A stretch of 64,000 nucleotides of DNA from Mageeibacillus sp. UBA6976 (GCA_002450155.1 DJYO01000009.1:105841-169840), one strand, 5' to 3'; positions 25,558 to 33,750 are shown, counted from the first letter of the stretch. The notes: a model not told the origin generated them from the letters alone. A program made the numbers and translations.

Positions 25558-26373
25558 ATGTCAGACAGTTTAAGTTTTTATCGTAAGTATTTAGGTTATT
25601 CCAATGAGGAACTCGTTCAACTCTCTCACACAGACGAGGAGGCGCTGGAAGCCCTCCTCTTCAAGAATGAAGGACTGGTCAGAGACATGGTCCGCAAGTA
25701 CTCCATCATTATGAAGGGTAACGCCTTCGATACGGAGGACCTGTTCCAGGAGGGTTCCATTGCCCTCGCCAAGGCCGCTCAGACCTACAACCCGAATGGC
25801 GCCGGCAAGTTCTCCACCTACGCAGGCGAGAACATCAAGTGGAGCATCATCAGATTCATCCACAACAATTCAGGCGCGATCCGCCTGCCCGTCTACCTCC
25901 AGGAGGAGATCCGCCAGGTAAAGAACACATTCAAAGACCTGGGTTACAGCGAATACGACTCAGATGAGGCCATAGGCAGAGTTGCCTCTACCCTCGGGTA
26001 TGAGGCCAGGAAGGTCATTGAGCTCCTGACGTACGACGAGTTCAAGAACATCCGCTCCCTCAATGCCCCTCTGAATGACGATTCAGGCTCCACTCTCGAG
26101 GACACCATCGCCGACGAAGACAACAGCCTTCAGAGCTCCCTGGAGAAGGAAGCCGCATCCAGGGCAATCATCAATGTTCTGAACTCTGTCCTCACAGACA
26201 GAGAAGCCGACATCGTTAAGCGCCTCAACGGCCTTGACGGCCACGAGTGTGAGACACTGGAGGCCATCGGCAACAGCTATGGCATCAGCAAAGCCAGAGT
26301 CCACTCCATCAAGAGCAAGTGCTACAGCAAGCTCGCCAAGGTTCCGGGATTCAAGGAACTCTTTGCGGCATAA
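25558..26373 (+). CDS. Sigma-70 family RNA polymerase sigma factor
   Basis: A protein of 271 residues starting at ATG 25558 after AAGGGAG. Upstream in-frame ATGs (25426, 25531) lack an SD. Region 2 is clear (DTEDLFQEGSIALAKAAQTY; FSTYAGENIKWSIIRFI). A region 3 segment (IRLPVYLQEEIRQV) and region 4 with HTH (TLEAIGNSYGISKARVHSIK) follow, so it is a group 3-like factor rather than ECF. Codons end in C or G far more often than in neighbouring genes, as in highly expressed or transferred genes. Target genes are unknown. A strong terminator follows at once. Confidence 0.9.
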   Translation: MSDSLSFYRKYLGYSNEELVQLSHTDEEALEALLFKNEGLVRDMVRKYSIIMKGNAFDTEDLFQEGSIALAKAAQTYNPNGAGKFSTYAGENIKWSIIRFIHNNSGAIRLPVYLQEEIRQVKNTFKDLGYSEYDSDEAIGRVASTLGYEARKVIELLTYDEFKNIRSLNAPLNDDSGSTLEDTIADEDNSLQSSLEKEAASRAIINVLNSVLTDREADIVKRLNGLDGHECETLEAIGNSYGISKARVHSIKSKCYSKLAKVPGFKELFAA

Positions 26374-26400
26374 GCCCAGAGCATTAACTCAAATCAAGAA

Positions 26401-26433
26401 GGAGCTGTCACTTCAGTTTGAAGTGACGGCTCC
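26401..26433 (+). terminator. Rho-independent terminator of the sigma factor gene
   Basis: Arms GGAGC-TGTCACTTCA and TGAAGTGAC-GGCTCC form a long stem followed by TATTATTTT. Confidence 0.85.
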
Positions 26434-26485
26434 TATTATTTTGACAGCTTTCTTGGAGACTGTTTTCAGATACTTCAGCAGTCAT

Positions 26486-26512
26486 TGTCGGTTTTTGTCG
26501 GTTTTTGTCGGG
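26486..26512. repeat. Short tandem TTGTCGGTTT repeat
   Basis: About 2.6 direct copies of a 10-base unit lie between the sigma factor terminator and the toxin promoter. The meaning is unknown. Confidence 0.5.
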
Positions 26513-26534
26513 TAATTCTCAGTATTCTGCCAAG

Positions 26535-26612
26535 TATAATTGTATTGGAGTGCTGCCGGTACGGCAGGCGGTTGACCTCCAAAACCCATGACCTGTTCAT
26601 GGTGAAAGGAGG
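26535..26612 (+). promoter_or_regulatory. Toxin promoter -10 and SD-sequestering 5' UTR hairpin
   Basis: TATAAT lies at 26535-26540 without a good -35. In the leader, CCTCC (26576-26580) can pair with the toxin SD GGAGG (26608-26612), and CCATGA (26586-26591) with TCATGG (26597-26602). A CTGCCG/CGGCAG hairpin lies upstream of this. An SD locked in a hairpin is typical of type I toxin mRNAs, which are made in an inactive form. Confidence 0.65.
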
Positions 26613-26618
26613 CGCAGT

Positions 26619-26708
26619 ATGACTGATTATGAAATACTGAGTGTGATACTCACATTAGGGATATTGATAGTCTCGATTATTGCTCTTTGCACTAAAGCAA
26701 AGAAATAA
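26619..26708 (+). CDS. Type I toxin, holin-like (Hol-Tox) peptide
   Basis: A peptide of 29 residues with ATG at 26619, six bases after AAAGGAGG. It starts MTDYEILSVILTLG, runs through one hydrophobic helix (ILIVSIIAL) and ends in CTKAKK. Length, the YE motif, a single helix and the basic end fit the putative holin-like toxin family. Such peptides insert into the membrane and are silenced by an antisense RNA. A convergent antisense promoter and an SD-masking leader are both present here, which strongly supports the call. Confidence 0.85.
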   Translation: MTDYEILSVILTLGILIVSIIALCTKAKK

Positions 26709-26781
26709 GCCGCCCCACCAAGGTTACGGCTTATTAATTAAACATAACTGAGGTCAACCGTCTTCCGGTAGCACTCTTCTT
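26690..26781 (-). ncRNA. Antisense antitoxin RNA, copy 1
   Basis: The promoter TTGCAA-N17-TACAAT (26816-26788) would start an RNA near 26781. It runs against the toxin mRNA and stops at or beyond the symmetric hairpin 26704-26735, covering the 3' end of the toxin mRNA. The 3' end is approximate. Confidence 0.6.
26704..26735. terminator. Bidirectional terminator at the toxin stop codon
   Basis: AATAAGCCG and CGGCTTATT arms give a hairpin with T-rich sequence on both sides. It can end the toxin mRNA and the antisense RNA. Confidence 0.65.
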
Positions 26782-26787
26782 GTTGTT

Positions 26788-26816
26788 ATTGTACCTTCTT
26801 AAACCTGCAATTGCAA
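26788..26816 (-). promoter_or_regulatory. Antisense RNA promoter, copy 1
   Basis: TTGCAA (26816-26811), a 17-bp spacer and TACAAT (26793-26788). Confidence 0.65.
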
Positions 26817-26995
26817 ATACATGAGAAGCAAAATCACTTATAAAAAAGGGTTACCACACTGCCGGACTCCGGTAATAGTAAGCGGCTTCCTTCTTGCGCT
26901 ACTCTTCCACTTGATTAGATCGTTCATTATTTCGCGCTGCATATCTAGACTCCTGCCCTTTTTGTAAACATTCCATTATTGGGCCTTTTGCAGGC

Positions 26996-27082
26996 ATTGA
27001 TTACGAAATACTGAGTGTGATACTCACATTAGGGATATTGATAGTCTCGATTATTGCTCTTTGCATTAAAGCAAAGAAATAA
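26996..27082 (+). pseudogene. Truncated second copy of the Hol-Tox gene
   Basis: The sequence from 26998 to about 27227 repeats 26624-26852. The frame reads IDYEILSVILTLG and ends in CIKAKK, identical to the toxin except for Thr to Ile. The start codon, SD and the whole masking leader are absent because similarity begins just inside the coding sequence. No alternative start with an SD is seen, so it is probably not translated. Confidence 0.75.
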
Positions 27083-27157
27083 GCCGCCCCACACCAAGGT
27101 CGCGGCTTATTAATTAAACTAAACCGAGGTCAGCCGTCTCCCGGCAGCACTCTTCTT
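27064..27157 (-). ncRNA. Antisense antitoxin RNA, copy 2 (from the truncated locus)
   Basis: The antisense promoter of the truncated copy is intact, so an RNA starting near 27157 could still be made. It would end near the hairpin 27078-27111. Since the copies differ only slightly, it could act in trans on the intact toxin mRNA. Confidence 0.45.
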
Positions 27158-27163
27158 GTTGTT

Positions 27164-27192
27164 ATTTTACCTTCTTAAACCTGCAATTGCAA
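27164..27192 (-). promoter_or_regulatory. Antisense RNA promoter, copy 2
   Basis: TTGCAA (27192-27187), a 17-bp spacer and TAAAAT (27169-27164). The -10 is closer to consensus than in copy 1. Confidence 0.6.
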
Positions 27193-27216
27193 ATATCTGA
27201 GAAGCGAAATCACTTA

Positions 27217-27261
27217 TAAAAAGGGTTGCCTCCAAGTAGACAAGTCACTTGTGAGACAACC
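27217..27261 (-). terminator. Terminator of the ABC-2 exporter operon
   Basis: On the minus strand GGTTGTCTC and GAGGCAACC arms enclose an inner ACAAGT/ACTTGT hairpin and are followed by CTTTTTAT. The rrn terminator at 63677-63708 uses nearly the same arms. Confidence 0.75.
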
Positions 27262-27268
27262 GCTTCTT

Positions 27269-28471
27269 TTATGCTTTCTTATTCTTTCTTACAAGGGCGC
27301 CGCCTACTGCAAAGACCACCGCAGCTAAAAGGATTATTCCGCAGCTTGTGAGCATAACTGATGGTGTGAATTCCAGTTCACTTCCAGAACCGGGGCAGAG
27401 AGAATCGATCACCCTTACGGCCCAATAGAACGGCAGGAACTTTGATATGGACAGGACCACAGGATCCATCAGGTACTGAGGTACAAATACACCGCTTATA
27501 AAGCTCAGGCCCAGTCCGATTATATTTACTGCCATAGGCATTACATTATCAGACAGATTGAATGAGGATATAAAGGATGCCATTGAGCAGTTACAGACAA
27601 CACTTACCAGCAATATTATCAGCACTTCCGCAGGATGCAACCTGAGCATTGCAGATGAGCCCCCTAATGCAAAGACAACGATGCTCATTATTACCCACAA
27701 GACTATGCCACAGACTATAAGTCCTGCAGTATTTGTCAGCGAGATCATGTTCGGCTTTACAGGAGATGCCTTGATCCTCTCTGCCACCTTGCCGGAATTG
27801 TTCTTTACAAGAACTCCGCCTACACAAAGCGTTATAGCAGAGAAGCTGATATATATAAAGAACTTGCAGGCTGTTCCGATGATAAAATCGTTGCTGTGAT
27901 CTAGTGCCGTAGAGTCACTTCCTTCCGGAACAAAAACGGTAGCATCTGCGTTGAGCTTAAGGTTGTCAGCCGTCTTTTCGATAGCTTCGCTGCTGTCAAA
28001 GCCAAGATCCAGATATGTCTTATAAGTCTTGATGTAGTTATTGATCATGCTCTCAATGACATAGCTGCTGGGGCCGTCACTTGCAGCGGCAAGAGTCCTG
28101 ATGGCATCTTCATCGCCTGCCAGGGCCTTGGCTTCAAAGTCCTCATCGATATCGATATAAGCAGTTACCGCAACAAAGAATACCATTGTCTTGATGTTAT
28201 CTTCTGTCTTACCGGACATATCGACAAGTTCGTTATTCTCACCCAGATATTCAAGAAGTCCTCTTGATAACTCAGAATCAGAATTATCTGTATAGCCGAT
28301 AGTATAGGTGTCGTTTTCTACCTGGTTGGTGGAATCCTTATCTTTGACCGCGCCAAACTGCAGGCCGTTTGCAAGCAAGACAGCTATCATGACAACAAAT
28401 ATCACGCCGTAGATTATAATGCCACTTTTATATTTGCTTAACATCCTGAAGAAATTTTTAAACAGATGCAT
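27269..28471 (-). CDS. ABC-2 type exporter permease, second subunit
   Basis: A protein of 400 residues with ATG behind AGGAGG. One helix near 18-38 is followed by a ~170-residue extracytoplasmic loop and five C-terminal helices, the classic ABC2_membrane_3 shape. It overlaps the previous permease gene by 14 bp, so the two permeases and the ATPase form one transporter. The substrate is unknown. Such systems often export peptides, lipids or drugs. Confidence 0.88.
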   Translation of the reverse strand: MHLFKNFFRMLSKYKSGIIIYGVIFVVMIAVLLANGLQFGAVKDKDSTNQVENDTYTIGYTDNSDSELSRGLLEYLGENNELVDMSGKTEDNIKTMVFFVAVTAYIDIDEDFEAKALAGDEDAIRTLAAASDGPSSYVIESMINNYIKTYKTYLDLGFDSSEAIEKTADNLKLNADATVFVPEGSDSTALDHSNDFIIGTACKFFIYISFSAITLCVGGVLVKNNSGKVAERIKASPVKPNMISLTNTAGLIVCGIVLWVIMSIVVFALGGSSAMLRLHPAEVLIILLVSVVCNCSMASFISSFNLSDNVMPMAVNIIGLGLSFISGVFVPQYLMDPVVLSISKFLPFYWAVRVIDSLCPGSGSELEFTPSVMLTSCGIILLAAVVFAVGGALVRKNKKA

Positions 28472-29588
28472 ATTTTTGCCTCCTGAGCTTTATGGTCGAA
28501 ATAGCAAGGAAGATTACTGTAAGCGTAAGTATCTTCGCCATCTCGATATAGAAGGTTGTAAGATCCTGGTAGTATACGAGCCTGTACATGCAAAGGTTTA
28601 ATACCGTCGCAGGATTGATGTCATTAAGGAGCGGAAAATATCTTTCGAACATGCCCGGAAGCGTAGCGATCATCTCACCTGACAGGAACACCGATACCAT
28701 TATGAGACCGGTTGTCTTGTTGCCTCTGGTAGTCATGTTGCCCTTAAAGAAGAGGCCGCAGATCTGACCGAGGCTCAGAGAGAAGAGATTGCTGAGCAGT
28801 ACAAAGAGGATAATAGGGAGTATCCTTTTGCCCAAGGGTATATGGAATACAAACCTCATTGCCAGCAGTGCTACTGCAGATACGCTCAAAGACACCAAAT
28901 ATCTTGAGAGTAGACCCGCCATTACGATCTTGATCTTCTTGGTAGGGGACACGGATGTCCTCATAGCTGACCTGCTGATATCTGCCTGAAGGTCAGATAC
29001 GAGATTGATTCCTGCCATGGCCTGGAACAGGATACCCATGACCAGAGTGGAAAAATAATACCAGACATAAGGATTGGTGGTCTCGTTGTAGGCTGAGTTT
29101 ACGGGGCTTACCACATCAAGCTCTTCTGACAGAGAATCTATAACCGTCTGGATCCCGGTCATGTCGCCATTTCTTGCAGCATCCTCTATAAGGCTGTATT
29201 CGCGCATATAGAAGTCTGCTACAGTCTTAAGTATAGAGGCATCGGCCTCAGAATAATCGGGAGTCATTACGATATCTATATCCTTATTGTTTACGACATA
29301 AAGTCCGGTTATCTCTCCTGATTCAAGAAGGACCTCAGCATCCTTCATATCCTTTACCTCTACCCCGTCTAAGACATCTACATTCTCTATCACTTCATCA
29401 AAGTTTGAAGCAAAAGGGGTATCCGATTCTGAGATCACTGCCACTTTCTTGGTATCCACCCTGTTCTCGATATCATAGATACCGGAGAATGCAGCCGTAA
29501 AGAGCGCCATGAGTGCCAGGGGAAAACACAGGCTCCAGAAAATAAACATCCTGTTGCGGAGCGTCTTTTTCAAAAAGTACTTAAACAT
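28458..29588 (-). CDS. ABC-2 type exporter permease, first subunit
   Basis: A protein of 376 residues with the same layout as its neighbour: one N-terminal helix, a large extracytoplasmic domain of about 150 residues, then five or six helices. The SD GAGGG precedes the ATG. It starts 15 bp after the ATPase gene. It presumably pairs with the second permease as a heterodimer. Confidence 0.88.
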   Translation of the reverse strand: MFKYFLKKTLRNRMFIFWSLCFPLALMALFTAAFSGIYDIENRVDTKKVAVISESDTPFASNFDEVIENVDVLDGVEVKDMKDAEVLLESGEITGLYVVNNKDIDIVMTPDYSEADASILKTVADFYMREYSLIEDAARNGDMTGIQTVIDSLSEELDVVSPVNSAYNETTNPYVWYYFSTLVMGILFQAMAGINLVSDLQADISRSAMRTSVSPTKKIKIVMAGLLSRYLVSLSVSAVALLAMRFVFHIPLGKRILPIILFVLLSNLFSLSLGQICGLFFKGNMTTRGNKTTGLIMVSVFLSGEMIATLPGMFERYFPLLNDINPATVLNLCMYRLVYYQDLTTFYIEMAKILTLTVIFLAISTIKLRRQKYASV

Positions 29589-29603
29589 ATCCCGTCCCTC
29601 TTA

Positions 29604-30545
29604 TTACTCGTCTCTTAATTCTTTGCCGGTGAGTTCAAGGAATACATCGTTGAGTGACGGCTGCTCGGAGAATACCTTCCTGAGCTTGTAGCCCTTATCC
29701 TGAAGTATCCCTATGATGTCTACCACATTATGCTTACCGGAGCCTGCCTCAACCTTGAGCACGTTATCGTCGTAGCTTACTGTGTAGATATTCTTAAGCT
29801 CTCTTATCTTATCTATCACTTCCTCATCCAGACCGATGACCTCGATCCTGATGAGCTCGCTCTTCTTGATCATGGCCTTGAGCTCATCAACAGTGCCGCT
29901 TGCGATTGCCTGGCCCTTATCCATGATTATGACTCTGTCGCAGAGCTGCTCTACTTCTTCCATATAATGTGAGGTATAAACGATCGTTGCGCCACCTTCG
30001 CGGAGTTTCTCTATTCCCTCCAGGATATTGTTCCTGCTCTGGGGATCTACCGCTACTGTAGGCTCGTCAAAAAAGATAAGCTTCGGCTTGTGGGCTATGC
30101 CGCAGGCGATATTAAGCCTTCTTAATAAACCGCCTGAGAGCTTTTTGGGCTTAAACTTAACAAAATCCTTAAGCCCTACAAACTCAATTGCTTCGTCTAC
30201 GAGCTTTGCTCTCTCCTTCTTATCCGGGATATATAATCCGCAGAAGAAATCGATATTCTCATAAACTGTAAATTCTTCGTATACAGAGACTTCCTGGGGA
30301 ACTATTCCGATCTTGCTCTTGATATCGTAAGCTTTTGGGCTCATCTCCTTACCGAAGACCTCAACCGTGCCGCTGTCGTAATCAAGAAGTGACAATATGC
30401 AGTTGATCGTCGTGGACTTACCGGAGCCGTTGGGGCCGAGAAGTCCTACGATCTCCCCTTCTTTTACCGTCAGGCTGAAGTGATCTAAGGCGATCAGTTC
30501 CTTATATCTCTTAACCAGGTTTTCTACTTTGATTATCTCATTCAT
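29604..30545 (-). CDS. ABC exporter ATP-binding protein
   Basis: A protein of 313 residues. ATG 30545 follows AGGAGGG; an upstream in-frame start at 30584 lacks an SD. Walker A is GPNGSGKST, the signature is LSGGLLRRL, Walker B is LIFFDEPTVAVD and the H-loop is YTSHYMEE. A C-terminal ~90-residue domain follows, as in CcmA/drug-type exporters. It energises the two permeases encoded next. Confidence 0.94.
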   Translation of the reverse strand: MNEIIKVENLVKRYKELIALDHFSLTVKEGEIVGLLGPNGSGKSTTINCILSLLDYDSGTVEVFGKEMSPKAYDIKSKIGIVPQEVSVYEEFTVYENIDFFCGLYIPDKKERAKLVDEAIEFVGLKDFVKFKPKKLSGGLLRRLNIACGIAHKPKLIFFDEPTVAVDPQSRNNILEGIEKLREGGATIVYTSHYMEEVEQLCDRVIIMDKGQAIASGTVDELKAMIKKSELIRIEVIGLDEEVIDKIRELKNIYTVSYDDNVLKVEAGSGKHNVVDIIGILQDKGYKLRKVFSEQPSLNDVFLELTGKELRDE

Positions 30546-30624
30546 AAAATATCCCTCCTGTTGTTTGACCTGATTATCCGTCAAAACATCAGGAAGGATA
30601 AGTGAGCAGCATCACAAAATGCAT

Positions 30625-30638
30625 ATGACAAATGTCAT
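30625..30638. promoter_or_regulatory. 14-bp palindrome upstream of the ABC exporter operon
   Basis: ATGACA-AA-TGTCAT is a perfect palindrome 80 bp upstream of the ATPase start. It overlaps no gene and directly follows the lipoprotein gene end. Its form is compatible with a site for a dimeric response regulator or other dimeric repressor. The binding protein is unknown. Confidence 0.45.
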
Positions 30639-31592
30639 TTAGGATAAAGCTTTAACAAGTACCTCAAGATTACTTTCCATGATCCCGATATAGCTTACTC
30701 CGGCGGATATGTCCTCCGAAGTTACGGACTGCATTGAATCGAGCTCCATTATCTCCACTCCTGTAAGATCGCCTGTTTCGATAACTGTTCCTGCAATGCT
30801 CGAGGCAGAATCTTCGGTGGTAAGTATCACATTGGTACCGATATCAGCCGCCTTCTGTGACAGGAATACAACGGTATCGAAAGTCGCATTTGCTTCTGCG
30901 CTGCATCCTGCAAAAGCAGCATAGTACTCAAGGCCGTAATCGTCAGTAAGATATCTGAACGGGAATCTGTCTGCAACAACTATGGTATCCAGCCTCAAGT
31001 CCTTAAGCTCTTCTATATATCTGCTATCCAAAGCCTTAAGCTCTTCTGTGTACTTCTCGGTATTAGCCTCGTAGAGAGCTGAATTACCGGGATCTGCCTG
31101 GCTCATCACTTCGCAGATCCTATCCGTTATGACTTCGGCATTCCTAAGAGACAACCAGACATGTTCGTCATACTCCGGTCCATCGGGCTCCCCATCTTCT
31201 GCCTGCATACCTAAAACTGTCTCTTCCTCTCTTATCTCATCAGAGAGCTCATCCATGAGAGATATTATCTTCATGTCGGGATTACAGTCTGACGTAAGGA
31301 CCTCATCTACCCAACTGTCTGATTCGCCTCCTACATAGATGAAAATGTCACAGGTCTTGATCTTCAGTATATCTTCTGCAGTCGGCTGGAAACTGTGAAA
31401 ATCTACGCCGCTGTCTATAAGCAGCTCAAGATCCACATTATCGCTGCCCTCTATCACATTGCTCGCCCAGTCGTAACAGGGGAAGATACTTGCAACAACG
31501 CTGAGTTTATCAGATCCCGCATCAGATGCCATGCAGCCTGCCATCGAGCAAAGAACTGCAAAGGTAATAACCATAGATATCAGTTTCTTCAT
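30639..31592 (-). CDS. Zinc/manganese ABC transporter substrate-binding lipoprotein (ZnuA-like)
   Basis: A protein of 317 residues. A signal peptide ends in a lipobox (SMAGC), so it is anchored outside the membrane. The cluster A-I metal-binding family is shown by GVDFHSFQPTAEDI and DEHVWLSLRNA, each giving one His. The third position reads DRFPFRYLTDDYGL, where many ZnuA proteins have His, and a Ser/Asp-rich segment replaces the fourth. No cognate permease or ATPase is adjacent. A Fur-family box overlaps its promoter, which supports metal-dependent control. Confidence 0.88.
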   Translation of the reverse strand: MKKLISMVITFAVLCSMAGCMASDAGSDKLSVVASIFPCYDWASNVIEGSDNVDLELLIDSGVDFHSFQPTAEDILKIKTCDIFIYVGGESDSWVDEVLTSDCNPDMKIISLMDELSDEIREEETVLGMQAEDGEPDGPEYDEHVWLSLRNAEVITDRICEVMSQADPGNSALYEANTEKYTEELKALDSRYIEELKDLRLDTIVVADRFPFRYLTDDYGLEYYAAFAGCSAEANATFDTVVFLSQKAADIGTNVILTTEDSASSIAGTVIETGDLTGVEIMELDSMQSVTSEDISAGVSYIGIMESNLEVLVKALS

Positions 31593-31604
31593 ATGATCCT
31601 CTTT

Positions 31605-31619
31605 TGATAATGATTTTCA
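31605..31619 (-). promoter_or_regulatory. Fur/Zur-family box
   Basis: TGATAAT-G-ATTTTCA differs by one base from the 7-1-7 consensus TGATAATNATTATCA. It lies 13 bp upstream of the ATG of the metal-binding lipoprotein. Zur is most likely given the gene, but Fur or PerR sites look alike. Confidence 0.65.
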
Positions 31620-31651
31620 ATTTCAAAATTATATCAGAGGATTTATATTAG

Positions 31652-32224
31652 TCAACTGTTGCGCTTGGCTCTCACCTTCCGCACGATGATAAAGACTATT
31701 GTAAAGACACTGAACAGATCAATGATCCAAAATACGGGGTTGATACTGCCGATCCCTGTTCCACGCACTGTAAAGCGCTGGCTGTAATAATCGGACTTGA
31801 TCCCGTCATCTGCTCTTCTGACCTTTGCCTCATTGTAATTAAGATTTGAGAGGGGGTAATCTGTCTCGATCCACAATCCTCCGTCAGAAGAATCGGAGCA
31901 CTGAAATACGATCGTGCATTCACTGCCGTAAACATCTATTATCCTGATAGATGACACTTTAAGCCCCGGCTCCCCATTCATCGCCATTACCATGCCGTGA
32001 GCAAAACCATGTCCATCAATGAAACTCACGCCTTCTTTTACATAACATCCGCTTTTGAGAGTCGCACTTGTATTGATGCCTGTGATGCTCTCTACCGGTA
32101 CCACACCATCATTGTTTTTATTCGATCTGGCATTATCAAATATGGCCACGGCAGTGATCAACAAAGCCAGCGAGCAGAATATCAACAAAAGAATGGTTAT
32201 TACCTTCTCAAATATCTTTCTCAT
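31652..32224 (-). CDS. Membrane protein of unknown function with large external loop
   Basis: A protein of 190 residues with ATG behind a GGGGGG-rich SD. Hydrophobic helices at about 8-30 and 160-182 flank a ~130-residue domain with beta-like pattern and two Cys (GSECTIVFQC) that could form a disulphide. No family is recognised. It stands alone between the lipoprotein gene's control region and a repeat-rich gap. Confidence 0.6.
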   Translation of the reverse strand: MRKIFEKVITILLLIFCSLALLITAVAIFDNARSNKNNDGVVPVESITGINTSATLKSGCYVKEGVSFIDGHGFAHGMVMAMNGEPGLKVSSIRIIDVYGSECTIVFQCSDSSDGGLWIETDYPLSNLNYNEAKVRRADDGIKSDYYSQRFTVRGTGIGSINPVFWIIDLFSVFTIVFIIVRKVRAKRNS

Positions 32225-32456
32225 ATTACCTAACCCCCCACTACTCAGCGTGGCCCCATCACTACCATCTTGATTATAACATCAGCTGGTTGGAAGTGCT
32301 TTTTCATAATAGTAGAATACATTTCAAAAACAGATTTGGTATCCGAACTGGTGTTATCAATTTGTTATCAGCGATGTGTTATCACCGACAATTGTATATT
32401 ATTGGTGATGATCAATATTGTCGATCATCCTGATCTTCTCTAATGAATAATGAAGA
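32225..32456. other. Repeat-rich intergenic gap
   Basis: No gene is seen. The octamer TGTTATCA occurs three times within about 35 bp (around 32352-32386), the last as TGTTATCACCGACAAT. A second stretch (GGTGATGATCAATATTGTCGATCATC) carries a GATGATC/GATCATC hairpin. The repeats could be regulator sites or a terminator region for the two genes converging on it. Confidence 0.45.
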
Positions 32457-33686
32457 TTAAAAGTTCTTACCATCTTTTATGAAGTCAACTAAGTTGATGT
32501 GAACTATCCCGTTGCGTTGTTGCAGCAACGGATCCAAAGTTGCAACATATTTGGGGTAATTGTCTTTGATCATCTCCAAAGGTCTGTATTCTCTGTCCTC
32601 TGTTTCCTTTGACAACGCTATCGTATAAGACACCTGTACATAAGAATACTGCATCGCATCATTTCGAAGTATGAAATCACATTCAAGTTTACCGATACGT
32701 CCGATGCTCACGGAGTAATCATGCGATCTGGCATAGATATAGGTAACATTTTCTAACACTGGACCGAAATTGATCCTGTTATCAGTATTCTGAACATAGA
32801 AGAAACTTAAGTCTGCAAGATAGTACTTTTTCTCGCCGCTTAAGGACTTCTTCGACTTCATATCAAATCTCGGACACTCGTATATGATCTTCGCATCTAC
32901 TAAAGCCTTGATATATCTGGCAATAGTCGCTTCACTAATTGGTGTGCCTGTCTGATTGATTGCTTTCTTCAGGCTCTTGAGACTCGTTGTCGCACCGAAA
33001 TTATTGATGACATATTTCTGCACCGTTTCAAAAGTACTCTTGTTGCGGATCTTTATACGTTTCCGTATGTCTTTTTCATAGATCTCGTCAATTACACTCT
33101 GCACATATCGTCTTTTGGCCGCCATGCTGTCAAGTGTGATCGTTCTAGGAAAACCACCTTCCAGAATATAGTTCTGCATCTCGACTGCACGTTCAGCCGC
33201 TATCGGTTTGCCGTAATATTCCTTAAACTGCTCATATTCTTCAAAAGAAAGCGGAAACATCTCGAATTCAATATAGCGTCCGGTAAGTTTGGTCATGAGT
33301 TCTCCACTCAATAAGTAGGAGTTAGAACCCGTTACAAAGATCGACCATTCTCTGGTTCCGCGAAAGCCGTTCAAAACGATTTCGAACCCTTCGACATTTT
33401 GAACCTCATCAATAAACAGATACTTGGTATCCTTATTCTTATCGGCACTGTTGATCAGTTCTTCCAGTTGATCTGCTTTCGTTATCTTGTTGTATTCTTT
33501 GCTGTCAAGATCAAAGTAGACGATATTGTCTTCGTTTATACCACCGGCGCGCAGTTCATTTGCAATTGTCTCCATCAAACATGACTTACCGCATCGTCTG
33601 ACTCCGGTAATAACCTTTATGATGTCTGTTGCATGGTAAAAATCACGTACTTTGCGCAGATAGTTTTCTCTTGGGAACCACTCCAT
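32457..33686 (-). CDS. AAA ATPase with DUF4143-type C-terminus
   Basis: A protein of 409 residues starting at ATG 33686, seven bases from AGAAGG. Walker A is GVRRCGKSCL near 26-35 and Walker B is YLFIDEVQNV near 90-100. A sensor-like GSNSYLL follows. The C-terminal half holds a winged-helix segment and a DUF4143 nuclease-like fold. These proteins are widespread in gut anaerobes, often as mobile or defence-linked singletons, and their function is not established. Its promoter region has a long inverted repeat. Confidence 0.85.
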   Translation of the reverse strand: MEWFPRENYLRKVRDFYHATDIIKVITGVRRCGKSCLMETIANELRAGGINEDNIVYFDLDSKEYNKITKADQLEELINSADKNKDTKYLFIDEVQNVEGFEIVLNGFRGTREWSIFVTGSNSYLLSGELMTKLTGRYIEFEMFPLSFEEYEQFKEYYGKPIAAERAVEMQNYILEGGFPRTITLDSMAAKRRYVQSVIDEIYEKDIRKRIKIRNKSTFETVQKYVINNFGATTSLKSLKKAINQTGTPISEATIARYIKALVDAKIIYECPRFDMKSKKSLSGEKKYYLADLSFFYVQNTDNRINFGPVLENVTYIYARSHDYSVSIGRIGKLECDFILRNDAMQYSYVQVSYTIALSKETEDREYRPLEMIKDNYPKYVATLDPLLQQRNGIVHINLVDFIKDGKNF

Positions 33687-33750
33687 CTTGACACCTTCTT
33701 CCATATACTTACTGATGGTATTCTAACAAAAAACTCGGCAAAATCCAAAG

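Larger units (their letters stand above)
26548..26776. repeat. Long-range inverted repeat flanking the toxin gene
   Basis: GAGTGCTGCCGG and CGGTTGACCTC at 26548-26579 recur, inverted and nearly intact, as GAGGTCAACCG and CCGGTAGCACTC at 26750-26776. The 3' arm is also the 5' end of the antisense RNA. A read-through toxin mRNA could fold its 3' part back on its leader, as in other type I toxins. Confidence 0.6.
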
